Of a DNA stretch of 7,317 bases, positions 1 to 4,237 are shown one piece after another. The stretch is from positions 1 to 7,317 of the forward strand of contig JACQIE010000084.1 of assembly GCA_016198645.1 (NCBI GenBank), in the 5' to 3' direction. The notes beneath the pieces were generated by a model. It was not told the origin of the DNA. It made no database searches and saw only the letters and a program-made list of their open reading frames with translations. Both the position numbers and the translations under genes were made by a program. The stretch's first letter is position 1. The number at the start of each line of letters is the position of its first letter. The stretch comes from Candidatus Aenigmatarchaeota archaeon (lineage in GTDB: Archaea > Aenigmatarchaeota > Aenigmatarchaeia > GW2011-AR5).

Positions 1-47
1 ACCTGTGCCGCATCGTTGTGCAAGTCCGAGACTGCCAGTATCTTCAT
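1..47 (-). CDS. Metallophosphoesterase (calcineurin-like), N-terminal fragment cut by window edge
   Basis: Reading the minus strand from the ATG at 47 gives MKILAVSDLHNDAAQ before the sequence runs out. The pattern of a short beta strand followed by S-D-L-H is the first metal-binding motif (D-x-H) of the calcineurin-like phosphoesterase superfamily, where Asp and His bind the dinuclear metal centre. Only 15 codons are present, so substrate and subfamily cannot be told. An archaeal TATA box at 78-85 would put transcription start roughly 8 bases before the ATG, and no Shine-Dalgarno is visible, which suits a near-leaderless mRNA. The other frame through this stretch is also open but gives an Arg-rich, unstructured peptide and is not preferred. 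Confidence 0.78.
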   Translation of the reverse strand, partial: MKILAVSDLHNDAAQ

Positions 48-77
48 AAGAGAAGTTGGAAGGAAATGCTTTTATGC

Positions 78-85
78 TATATAAA
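78..85 (-). promoter_or_regulatory. TATA box for the metallophosphoesterase gene
   Basis: On the minus strand the sequence reads TTTATATA, preceded by an A-rich BRE-like stretch. Its distance from the ATG at 47 predicts transcription start about eight bases before the start codon. The remainder of the gap, about 90-260, shows no gene, RNA or repeat that I can support. Confidence 0.6.
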
Positions 86-260
86 TTCTTTTTAAACGAA
101 CACTGCACGTTAGTAAGAACGAAACGCGGACTGAGGCGACGGCACCGAGATAACACCGAAAGAAAAACGCGGTCTCCTGCTGTAGAGAACGCCATTCCTG
201 CCCGTTTTCTTTTCCTTACTCCATTCGTCATCTTCATTAGTTCGCGCTCTTCCACGCGCC

Positions 261-785
261 TTAAAGTATCGCCGCCGTTAGCTGCGCGCCGAAGCCCCAC
301 ACCATCAGCAGGTTGAAAACCACCGTAAGCCCGGCCGACAGAAAGTCAAACGGCTTCGCGGTGAAGTGTGCGTCTATCGTTGCGTCCATCATGAATTTCA
401 CCGCAAGCAGCGCCGCTACCGCGCCAAGCAGCGGAACCCCCGCAAGAAACGAAGCGAGAAAAGCCACTATCGCATCAGCGAGGTGATAAGGAGTCGGCAG
501 GAACGGCACGTCATTACCGGGCACGATAAGCCCCTTTATGCCCTCCAGCAACGGTATCGTGATTATCGCAAAGACAAACCCGCCCATGCCACCCAATGCC
601 ATTCCCGCCAGCACCGTCGCAAGCGTCGTTACCTCTATGCCCAGAAACTCGGGCGTTATGCTGCGCAGTATGGTCTTGTCCAGCCAGACGAGCAGGAAAA
701 GATAAAGAAGCGGCGGACCGCCTATCAGATAGTAAACGAGTGAGCCGAGCACAAGCGACGCCGGGATGATGAGAAGGGGGTTCAC
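261..785 (-). CDS. Hypothetical polytopic membrane protein (174 aa)
   Basis: I do not recognise the family. The protein is almost entirely hydrophobic, with about five or six membrane segments: roughly residues 4-36 (one hairpin or two helices, containing a G-G-P-P turn), 49-78, 98-125 and 145-172. A polar loop at about 85-100 contains PGNDVPFLPTPYH. There is no signal peptide separate from the first membrane helix and there are no catalytic motifs that I can name. The only plausible start is GTG at 785, because no in-frame ATG lies upstream before a stop. No clear Shine-Dalgarno or TATA box is seen just before it. The gene lies 114 bases after tRNA-Glu on the same strand and may be read from the tRNA promoter. 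The glycine-rich helices would suit a small transporter or an integral membrane scaffold, but this is a guess. Confidence 0.8.
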   Translation of the reverse strand: MNPLLIIPASLVLGSLVYYLIGGPPLLYLFLLVWLDKTILRSITPEFLGIEVTTLATVLAGMALGGMGGFVFAIITIPLLEGIKGLIVPGNDVPFLPTPYHLADAIVAFLASFLAGVPLLGAVAALLAVKFMMDATIDAHFTAKPFDFLSAGLTVVFNLLMVWGFGAQLTAAIL

Positions 786-824
786 AAATGAATTTGCCGC
801 GAAAGCATTAATGGATAATGTTCG

Positions 825-857
825 ATTTTCTTTTGAACCCGAGGCATTTTCTTTTGA
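825..857. repeat. 12-bp direct repeat spaced two helical turns apart
   Basis: ATTTTCTTTTGA occurs at 825-836 and again, identical, at 846-857, a period of 21 bp. An 11/12 copy lies in the tRNA-Ser intron at 1786-1797. The pair lies between tRNA-Glu and the membrane-protein start, 40-72 bases upstream of the GTG. Spacing of two turns is typical of tandem protein-binding sites, but with so few copies of an AT-rich motif it may be chance. Confidence 0.4.
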
Positions 858-899
858 TTCTTAATGTCGCACCACTGGGCGTCCTCGAAAGAGACTTAA

Positions 900-986
900 T
901 GCTCCCGGCGGGATTTGAACCCGCGTCCGGAGCTCGAAAGGCTCCTATCCTTTCGGCTTGAAATGGCCGGGCTAGACGACGGGAGC
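900..986 (-). tRNA. tRNA-Glu(TTC) with a 12-nt D-loop intron
   Basis: On the minus strand the acceptor stem GCTCCCG pairs with CGGGAGC, and base 900 gives discriminator A. The T arm is GCGGG-TTCAAAT-CCCGC. The anticodon arm GGAGC-CTTTCGA-GCTCC has anticodon TTC, so glutamate. No CCA is encoded. The D-loop is 23 bases long; removing 952-963 leaves the usual D arm, with GTCT pairing GGAT and an 11-base loop containing GG. Mature length would be 75. A TATA box at 1013-1020 places transcription start a few bases before the tRNA. Confidence 0.93.
952..963 (-). other. Intron of tRNA-Glu (position 20b/21, 12 nt)
   Basis: The intron reads TTTCAAGCCGAA on the minus strand. Exon bases CGGC pair with intron bases GCCG to make the central 4-bp helix. 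The 3-base bulges are CAT (cut CA|T) and AAA (cut AA|A). Cutting both after the second base gives exactly the expected D-loop. There is no inner helix: five bases close the loop, so this is a reduced bulge-helix type site. Boundaries are inferred from structure, not from RNA data. Confidence 0.75.
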
Positions 987-1222
987 GTCGCTAATGAAAT
1001 TCAGAAGCAATGCTTATATAGTGAATCGTACGCCGTTTTTCTCCTGTTACCAGAAGTAGTATCGTTTTTCTTTGGGGTGGACCGCAGACCTTTCTCGAAG
1101 ATGAATGACACGCCGATGTACGTCTGGCATTATCGAAAACGATACGATAATATGGGATACGACGCATCGAAGCTGTCAGACGCACAAAGTGCGTCAAGTT
1201 GCTCAAGCGGATGCGGGGTATA
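987..1222. other. Non-coding gap between tRNA-Glu and tRNA-Val, with two hairpins
   Basis: No convincing gene lies here; the open frames run into tRNA sequence and have no protein character. Two inverted repeats stand out. ATTATCG (1129-1135) pairs with CGATAAT (1145-1151), and GACGCAC-AAA-GTGCGTC (1179-1195) is a perfect 7-bp stem. They lie 28 and 72 bases after the tRNA-Val 3' end on its transcribed strand, so they could protect or end that transcript, but no U-run follows either stem. Confidence 0.4.
1013..1020 (-). promoter_or_regulatory. TATA box of tRNA-Glu
   Basis: The minus strand reads TATATAAG, 27 bases or slightly more upstream of the tRNA-Glu 5' end at 986. This is the standard archaeal spacing, so tRNA-Glu appears to have its own promoter and not to depend on the tRNA-Ser/Val transcript. 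Confidence 0.7.
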
Positions 1223-1336
1223 TGGACCGGGGCGGATTTGAACCGCCGGCCTTCGCCGTGTAAAGGCGACGTCATGTGTGGTTTGCAAAGGCTACTTCAA
1301 AAACGCCTTTGCAGATAGCCACTAGACTACCGGTCC
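1223..1336 (-). tRNA. tRNA-Val(TAC) with a 41-nt D-loop intron
   Basis: On the minus strand the acceptor stem is GGACCGG/CCGGTCC with discriminator A at 1223. The T arm is GGCGG-TTCAAAT-CCGCC. The anticodon arm TCGCC-TTTACAC-GGCGA has anticodon TAC, so valine. Removal of 1276-1316 joins GTCTAGTGGCT to ATGACG, which is the usual archaeal tRNA-Val D arm with GTC/GAC stem and GG in the loop. Mature length is 73. No CCA is encoded. Its first 15 bases (1322-1336) are also the last four codons and stop of the Nudix gene. Confidence 0.94.
1276..1316 (-). other. Intron of tRNA-Val (position 20a/21, 41 nt)
   Basis: Exon bases GTGG pair with intron bases CCAC as the central 4-bp helix. Bulge 1 is CTA (cut CT|A) and bulge 2 is ACA (cut AC|A). 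The intron body is a strong hairpin, TGCAAAGGC with GCCTTTGCA, closed by a 12-base loop. This is a nearly ideal bulge-helix-bulge, and it enters the D-loop immediately before A21, the same point as the tRNA-Glu intron. Confidence 0.88.
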
Positions 1337-1723
1337 GAGTGCTTTTCTTATCGCCGCCGCGATACCTTCGTGCTTAAGCGGCAGCTTATCAAGCTCTTCC
1401 ATCCCAATCCATTTAAATTCCGAATGCTCGCTGCTAAGCGCTACGGGCGAACCGTCATACCGCACGACGTAGATGAGCACCAGCCAGTTCTCGCCCGTCT
1501 CTGTAGCGAACGTAAAATTCGAGCATAACTTGCAGTCTGCGTTAAGCCCTGTTTCTTCACGAAGCTCGCGTTTTATCGCGATTCCCAAGTCCTCGTTTTC
1601 CTCGACTTTCCCGCCGGGCAAATCCCATTTTCCCGCGCCAAATTTATTGTATCCCGATTGCCTTAGCATCAGAAATTTCGGGCCGTCCCTGACAAGAGCC
1701 TTCTGTCCGAGCCTGAAAAACAT
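1322..1723 (-). CDS. Nudix hydrolase (133 aa)
   Basis: Members of this family hydrolyse nucleoside diphosphates linked to another group, such as 8-oxo-dGTP, ADP-ribose or NADH. A perfect Nudix box G-x5-E-x7-R-E-L-x-E-E-x-G-L spans residues 38-60, with the metal-binding glutamates at 53, 56 and 57. KWDLPGG precedes it and a short beta-rich C-terminal half with FKWI follows, so the fold is complete at the family's usual small size. The pattern is MutT/ADP-ribose-like, but substrate cannot be read from the sequence. I choose ATG 1723 because residues before it would be encoded by tRNA-Ser. It lies only three bases (TTT) after the tRNA-Ser discriminator, with no room for a Shine-Dalgarno. The last four codons and TAG stop are the first 15 bases of tRNA-Val; TAG is the conserved tRNA D-arm TAG. 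RNase P cleavage of tRNA-Val would therefore remove the stop codon from this mRNA. Confidence 0.93.
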   Translation of the reverse strand: MFFRLGQKALVRDGPKFLMLRQSGYNKFGAGKWDLPGGKVEENEDLGIAIKRELREETGLNADCKLCSNFTFATETGENWLVLIYVVRYDGSPVALSSEHSEFKWIGMEELDKLPLKHEGIAAAIRKALGPVV

Positions 1724-1726
1724 AAA

Positions 1727-1847
1727 CGCTGGGAGAGGGATTTGAACCCTCGCGTGCTTGCGCACACAGGATAATCGCAGAATGGGTTTTCTTTTGACCC
1801 AGGGGCTTAGCAATCCTGCGCCGTGAACCATGCTTGGCTATCCCAGC
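1727..1847 (-). tRNA. tRNA-Ser(GCT) with a 35-nt anticodon-loop intron
   Basis: On the minus strand the acceptor stem GCTGGGA/TCCCAGC is followed by discriminator G at 1727. The D stem is GCC/GGC and the T arm GAGGG-TTCAAAT-CCCTC. A long variable arm (GTGC-GCAA-GCAC) marks a class II tRNA. After removal of 1773-1807 the anticodon arm is CAGGA-TTGCTAA-TCCTG with anticodon GCT, so serine. Mature length is 86 and no CCA is encoded. It is the first gene of the tRNA-Ser/Nudix/tRNA-Val transcript. Confidence 0.94.
1773..1807 (-). other. Intron of tRNA-Ser (canonical position 37/38, 35 nt)
   Basis: Exon bases TTGC (32-35) pair with intron bases GCGA to form the central helix. The bulges are TAA (cut TA|A) and TTA (cut TT|A). 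Further in, TGGGT pairs with ACCCA around an A-rich loop, CAAAAGAAA. The inner helix next to bulge 1 is imperfect, so this is a slightly relaxed motif at the most common archaeal intron position. Confidence 0.82.
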
Positions 1848-1869
1848 ATAGTTTATTAGAAATAGAAGA

Positions 1870-1877
1870 TTTTTATA
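1870..1877 (-). promoter_or_regulatory. TATA box of the tRNA-Ser/Nudix/tRNA-Val transcript
   Basis: The minus strand reads TATAAAAA, about 27 bases upstream of the tRNA-Ser 5' end at 1847, so transcription should start at or next to the mature end. No other TATA box is seen between here and tRNA-Val, which supports one transcript for all three genes. Confidence 0.7.
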
Positions 1878-1910
1878 CGGCTTCGCGCGCGCTTCTTTGG
1901 CAACATCGTG

Positions 1911-1918
1911 CTTAAATT
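1911..1918 (+). promoter_or_regulatory. Possible TATA box for the PRC-barrel gene
   Basis: CTTAAATT lies about 30-40 bases before the start codon at 1951 and would place transcription start near 1940. It is a weaker match than the other boxes here. It lies about 35 bases from the divergent tRNA-Ser TATA box. Confidence 0.4.
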
Positions 1919-1950
1919 CTTTCTCCGCTATAGTGTAGCAAGTGATAAAA

Positions 1951-2244
1951 ATGGCAGCAAGCATGTGCAATTTCTCTGAAACCGCAGGCAAGGATGTATT
2001 CACCGACAAGGGTGCGTATTATGGAAGGGTAAGCGACATAGGTCTGGACCTTGACCGGTTTAAGGTCAAGTCGCTGATAGTTGACGCCGTGCGCGGCTCT
2101 CACCTCGCGTCGCTCGTGGGCGACAAGAGGGGTGTGGTCGTGCCCTATTCTATAGTGAAGTCAGTCGGCGACATTATCCTCATAAAGCACGTCACCCCTG
2201 TTTCGGCGGAACCCGAGCCTGTGGAAGAGCAGATAAAGGCTTGA
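1951..2244 (+). CDS. PRC-barrel domain protein (97 aa)
   Basis: PRC-barrel domains are small beta barrels first described in the photosynthetic reaction centre H subunit and in the ribosome maturation factor RimM. Archaea have many short stand-alone copies of unknown role, thought to bind RNA or protein partners. The features seen are SETAGKDVFTDKGAYYGRVSDI (the first strands, with the conserved G-x-x-V/I-F-x-x-x-G-x-x-x-G-x-V), then KVKSLIVD, and VVVPYSIVKSVGDIILIK as the closing strands. An acidic tail with EPEPVEEQ follows. ATG 1951 is favoured because AGTGAT (1941-1946), matching part of the anti-Shine-Dalgarno, precedes it by four bases. GTG 1942 and ATG 1963 are alternatives. It is transcribed away from the tRNA cluster, and the next gene has its own strong promoter, so it is probably monocistronic. 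Confidence 0.87.
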   Translation: MAASMCNFSETAGKDVFTDKGAYYGRVSDIGLDLDRFKVKSLIVDAVRGSHLASLVGDKRGVVVPYSIVKSVGDIILIKHVTPVSAEPEPVEEQIKA

Positions 2245-2266
2245 TTTTTGCGTCCGGGGCGCGTAG

Positions 2267-2276
2267 TTATATAAAA
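2267..2276 (+). promoter_or_regulatory. TATA box of the por-like operon
   Basis: TTATATAAAA is the strongest TATA match in the window. Its centre lies about 26 bases before the porG ATG at 2298, so the mRNA should begin at or within a base or two of the start codon and be leaderless. Confidence 0.75.
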
Positions 2277-2297
2277 TACAAGAGACATGAATATCGT

Positions 2298-2765
2298 ATG
2301 CCGAGTTTTTCCGTGTTTGGCAGGCAAAGAAGGGACGTGGAGCTTTTTGCCCGCATCTTCGGCAACGCCGCCACGTTCTCCGGCTTCAGCGTTCACGCCT
2401 TCCCCGCCGCCAATCGCGAGCGGAACGGCGCCCCGTCTACGGCGTACGTCCGCCTGGAGAAAGGCATGATAGCCACGAAGGAAGTGCCGGAAACGCCCGA
2501 TTTTTGCATAATTCTCGACTCGTCAATAAGCGGCAATCTTTGCGGCAAACCTGCCGTCACGATAATCAACACGACGAAAAAAACCAAGGACCGGGCGATA
2601 GACGCTTCGGCGATAGACGTCCGCAGGGCGTTTCCCGCCATGCTGGGAGCACTGCTCAAGGCATACGGAAAGGTTTCGCTGAAGAACGTAAAAACTGCCA
2701 TGGAGCAGGAAGGCGAGAAAGAAGCCTATGCCGCCGTTGAAGCGGGATACAAGGCAATGAAATAA
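2298..2765 (+). CDS. porG: 2-oxoacid:ferredoxin oxidoreductase gamma-like subunit, GGQG motif lost (155 aa)
   Basis: In this enzyme family the gamma subunit packs against alpha and beta around the thiamine site and takes part in coenzyme A/cofactor binding. Family signs are FSVFGR at residues 4-9 (first strand), FSGFSVHAFPAANRERNGAPSTAYVRL at about 27-53 (usual form AFPSFGPERRGAP), PDFCIILD at 67-74, and the C-terminal alpha-helical part with NVKTAMEQ. The glycine-rich GRGGQGV that normally follows the first strand reads GRQRRDV here (residues 8-14), so all of GGQG is replaced. At 155 aa it is somewhat shorter than typical (about 180). ATG 2298 is chosen because the TATA box predicts transcription start there; the frame stays open upstream to 2241 but that part would not be transcribed. 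First gene of the operon. Confidence 0.85.
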   Translation: MPSFSVFGRQRRDVELFARIFGNAATFSGFSVHAFPAANRERNGAPSTAYVRLEKGMIATKEVPETPDFCIILDSSISGNLCGKPAVTIINTTKKTKDRAIDASAIDVRRAFPAMLGALLKAYGKVSLKNVKTAMEQEGEKEAYAAVEAGYKAMK

Positions 2766-2793
2766 CAAAAAGAAGTGAGCGAGGGGTATTGGG

Positions 2794-3069
2794 ATGATAG
2801 TAACACAGGAGGAAACGAAATACGACGGTAAAGCGGCGCCCGTGTCAGCCGCTGCGTTCCAGAGCAGGGCAGACTGGCGCCTGTTCACGCCCCGGATTGA
2901 TGCAAAAAAAGCGCTCGACCCGTACACAGGAGCGTCGGTATGCCCTGACGGCGCGATAGAAATCAAGGACGGGAAAATGAAAATAAATTACGACGCATGC
3001 ACGGGCTGCCTGTTATGCCTGCGCGAGACGCCGGGCGGCGCGATAAGCGAGGAGAAGGTGGAGAAGTAA
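2794..3069 (+). CDS. porD: 2-oxoacid:ferredoxin oxidoreductase delta-like subunit with a single predicted [4Fe-4S] cluster (91 aa)
   Basis: The delta subunit is a small ferredoxin-like protein that carries electrons from the thiamine/cluster core to external ferredoxin, normally through two [4Fe-4S] clusters. The family signs are DWRLFTPRID (residues 27-36), VCPDGAIEI and CTGCLLC. Normal motif I C-x2-C-x2-C-x3-CP appears here as A40, P43, G46 and C50-P. Motif II appears as C69, C72, C75 and T79-P. In the dicluster fold, cluster I uses the first three Cys of motif I plus the last of motif II: all four are gone. Cluster II uses C50, C69, C72 and C75: all four are kept. One cluster has therefore been lost cleanly. 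The Shine-Dalgarno GAGGGGT (2781-2787) precedes ATG 2794. The stop overlaps the next gene's ATG by one base. Confidence 0.88.
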   Translation: MIVTQEETKYDGKAAPVSAAAFQSRADWRLFTPRIDAKKALDPYTGASVCPDGAIEIKDGKMKINYDACTGCLLCLRETPGGAISEEKVEK

Positions 3070-4028
3070 TGGCATCGCAATTTCTAAGCGCCCGTGAAAC
3101 CGTGGAATTATCCGCAGCTGCGGCAGGCGCCCTTATTTATAGTAACGCCGAAGCCGCGATAGCAGCGGCTCTTTCCGGAAAGCGCGTTCTTTTCCTGCCG
3201 CCGTCCGTTGAGCCGGACGTATTCTACAGGATGGCATTCATGCGGCTTCCCGTAGTATCTGTCATTTATTCGTCATCCTTTCACATGTCGCAGCCAAATC
3301 ATGGCCCGTTCCTCTCCCTGCTGGATTCGGGCTGCGTGCTTCTTTCAGTGGAAAGCAATCAAGAGCTGTCGGACCTTATTATCATCGCCCATGCATTGGC
3401 GGAAAGCAGACAGGTGATGCTCCCTGTCGTGATTCAATATGACATGCCGTACATGACCGAGCCTGTCGTCATACCGGGCGAAAAAAGCGTCGCGCCCCTT
3501 CTCAAAGCCGGCAACCCTTACAGACTCGACATCAAGAAGCCCGCAGCTTACGGCGTTCCCGTGGAAGAAGGATATGGCACCATGGCTCTCCAGCAATCAA
3601 AGGCACTGAACAACGCTTCCGCTGTGCTGGCAGCGCTGTCCGAGTCGTGGCACGCCAAGTTCAGGCGAAAATATCCGCCAGTAGATGCGTACAAAACAGA
3701 GGACGCGGATGTCGTGGCAGTAATGATAGGCATGCACTCCGCAACAGCGCGCAAAGCCGCTGACGCCGAACGGGAGAAGAACGTGAAAGCAGGCGTCGCC
3801 CGCCTCCGCACGCTGCGGCCGTTTCCCGTTAAAGAGTATAGTGAAACGGTGAAAAGTGCGCGCACCGCCAGCATAGAAATGTCGCCTGCGTTCGGCCGCG
3901 GCATCCTCCAGCGCGAGACTTGTTCGGCATCATGCTTTTCTGTCATGAAACACCCGTCCGAAAAAGATTTCACTGCCGTTTTTGAAGCGGCGGTGAAGGG
4001 CTCTTTGAAATCATGGGTATTGGAATGA
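3069..4028 (+). CDS. porA: 2-oxoacid:ferredoxin oxidoreductase alpha-like subunit, short N-terminal domain (319 aa)
   Basis: The alpha subunit normally holds the pyrimidine end of thiamine diphosphate and the transketolase-C-like domain. Family signs are AEAAIAAALSGKRVLFLPPS (aligning with EHSALSACIGASAAGARTFTATSS), RLPVVSVIY, VLLSVESNQELSDLIIIAHALAE and VMLPVVIQYDMPYMTEPV. The later part, with YKTEDADVVAVMIG, LRTLRPFP and a conserved FGRG-type end, is the C-terminal domain. Members are usually about 380-400 aa. About 60-70 residues are missing, mostly near the N-terminus, and the YPITP segment that helps form the substrate/thiamine pocket cannot be found. ATG 3069 is chosen because it forms TAATG with the porD stop and has AGGTGGAG just upstream. 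The stop forms ATGA with the next gene. Confidence 0.87.
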   Translation: MASQFLSARETVELSAAAAGALIYSNAEAAIAAALSGKRVLFLPPSVEPDVFYRMAFMRLPVVSVIYSSSFHMSQPNHGPFLSLLDSGCVLLSVESNQELSDLIIIAHALAESRQVMLPVVIQYDMPYMTEPVVIPGEKSVAPLLKAGNPYRLDIKKPAAYGVPVEEGYGTMALQQSKALNNASAVLAALSESWHAKFRRKYPPVDAYKTEDADVVAVMIGMHSATARKAADAEREKNVKAGVARLRTLRPFPVKEYSETVKSARTASIEMSPAFGRGILQRETCSASCFSVMKHPSEKDFTAVFEAAVKGSLKSWVLE

Positions 4029-4237
4029 ACGCAGTCGCAGTTGCAATAATTCTCGTGGTTTTCATAAACATATATCTCCTTCTTTATGCGCGGGGCGTTG
4101 AACTCGTTTCGTACGTGGCCAACTCCGTAAGCGGGTTTTTTTCAGCCACTGGCGAATATTCCGTTCCTGTAGCCGTCGTAACGATAGCCATCCTGTTTAG
4201 CGTCATCGTCCTGTCCGTGTGGAGGATAAAAAAATGA
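4025..4237 (+). CDS. Small two-helix membrane protein (70 aa), embedded in the por-like operon
   Basis: I do not recognise this protein. Two membrane helices are clear: about residues 3-21 (an Ala/Val/Ile/Leu run) and 47-66. They are joined by a mostly neutral loop of about 25 residues (ARGVELVSYVANSVSGFF...), and the end is a basic RIKK. The positive C-terminus suggests both ends face the cytoplasm. ATG 4025 overlaps the porA stop as ATGA, the same kind of junction as at its own 3' end; ATG 4013 in frame would add four residues and cannot be excluded. Its position between alpha and beta subunit genes, with overlaps on both sides, implies co-translation with them. A role as membrane anchor for the oxidoreductase-like complex is possible, but this is inference from context only. 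Confidence 0.72.
   Translation: MNAVAVAIILVVFINIYLLLYARGVELVSYVANSVSGFFSATGEYSVPVAVVTIAILFSVIVLSVWRIKK
4221..4225 (+). promoter_or_regulatory. Shine-Dalgarno that fixes the HTH gene start
   Basis: GGAGG lies eight bases before ATG 4234. It favours that start over GTG 4219 in the same frame, which would lie upstream of the signal. It sits inside the last codons of the two-helix protein. Confidence 0.75.

Noticed and set aside
1..222. Minus-strand open frame starting near 222 and running to the left edge in another frame from the phosphoesterase
   Set aside because: Arg/Ser-rich peptide without family features; it overlaps the TATA box and the much better MKILAVSDLH start.
56..316. 86-codon plus-strand frame at the left edge
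   Set aside because: It spans the metallophosphoesterase promoter on the other strand and the end of the membrane gene, and encodes a basic, low-complexity peptide.
366..743. Plus-strand open frame of 125 codons opposite the membrane protein
   Set aside because: Rich in Arg, Tyr and His with no hydrophobic core, as expected for the antisense of a hydrophobic gene; no promoter or ribosome site.
790..899. tRNA remnant (TTTCGAG loop and GGGTTC near 833-888 on the minus strand)
   Set aside because: The pieces do not fold into tRNA arms with proper spacing and there is no acceptor pair.
958..975. Second anticodon-like loop ATTTCAA (TTC) in the tRNA-Glu D-loop region
   Set aside because: Flanking bases do not form a 5-bp anticodon stem, and the loop is explained by the 12-nt intron structure.
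915..1275. Open frames on both strands across the tRNA-Glu/tRNA-Val gap
   Set aside because: Both include tRNA sequence, show no protein-family features and have no start signals.
1724..1831. N-terminal extension of the Nudix protein to residue -36
   Set aside because: It would be encoded by tRNA-Ser and its intron; the Nudix fold is complete from ATG 1723.
2241..2297. 19-codon N-terminal extension of PorG
   Set aside because: It contains the operon TATA box, so it lies upstream of transcription start.
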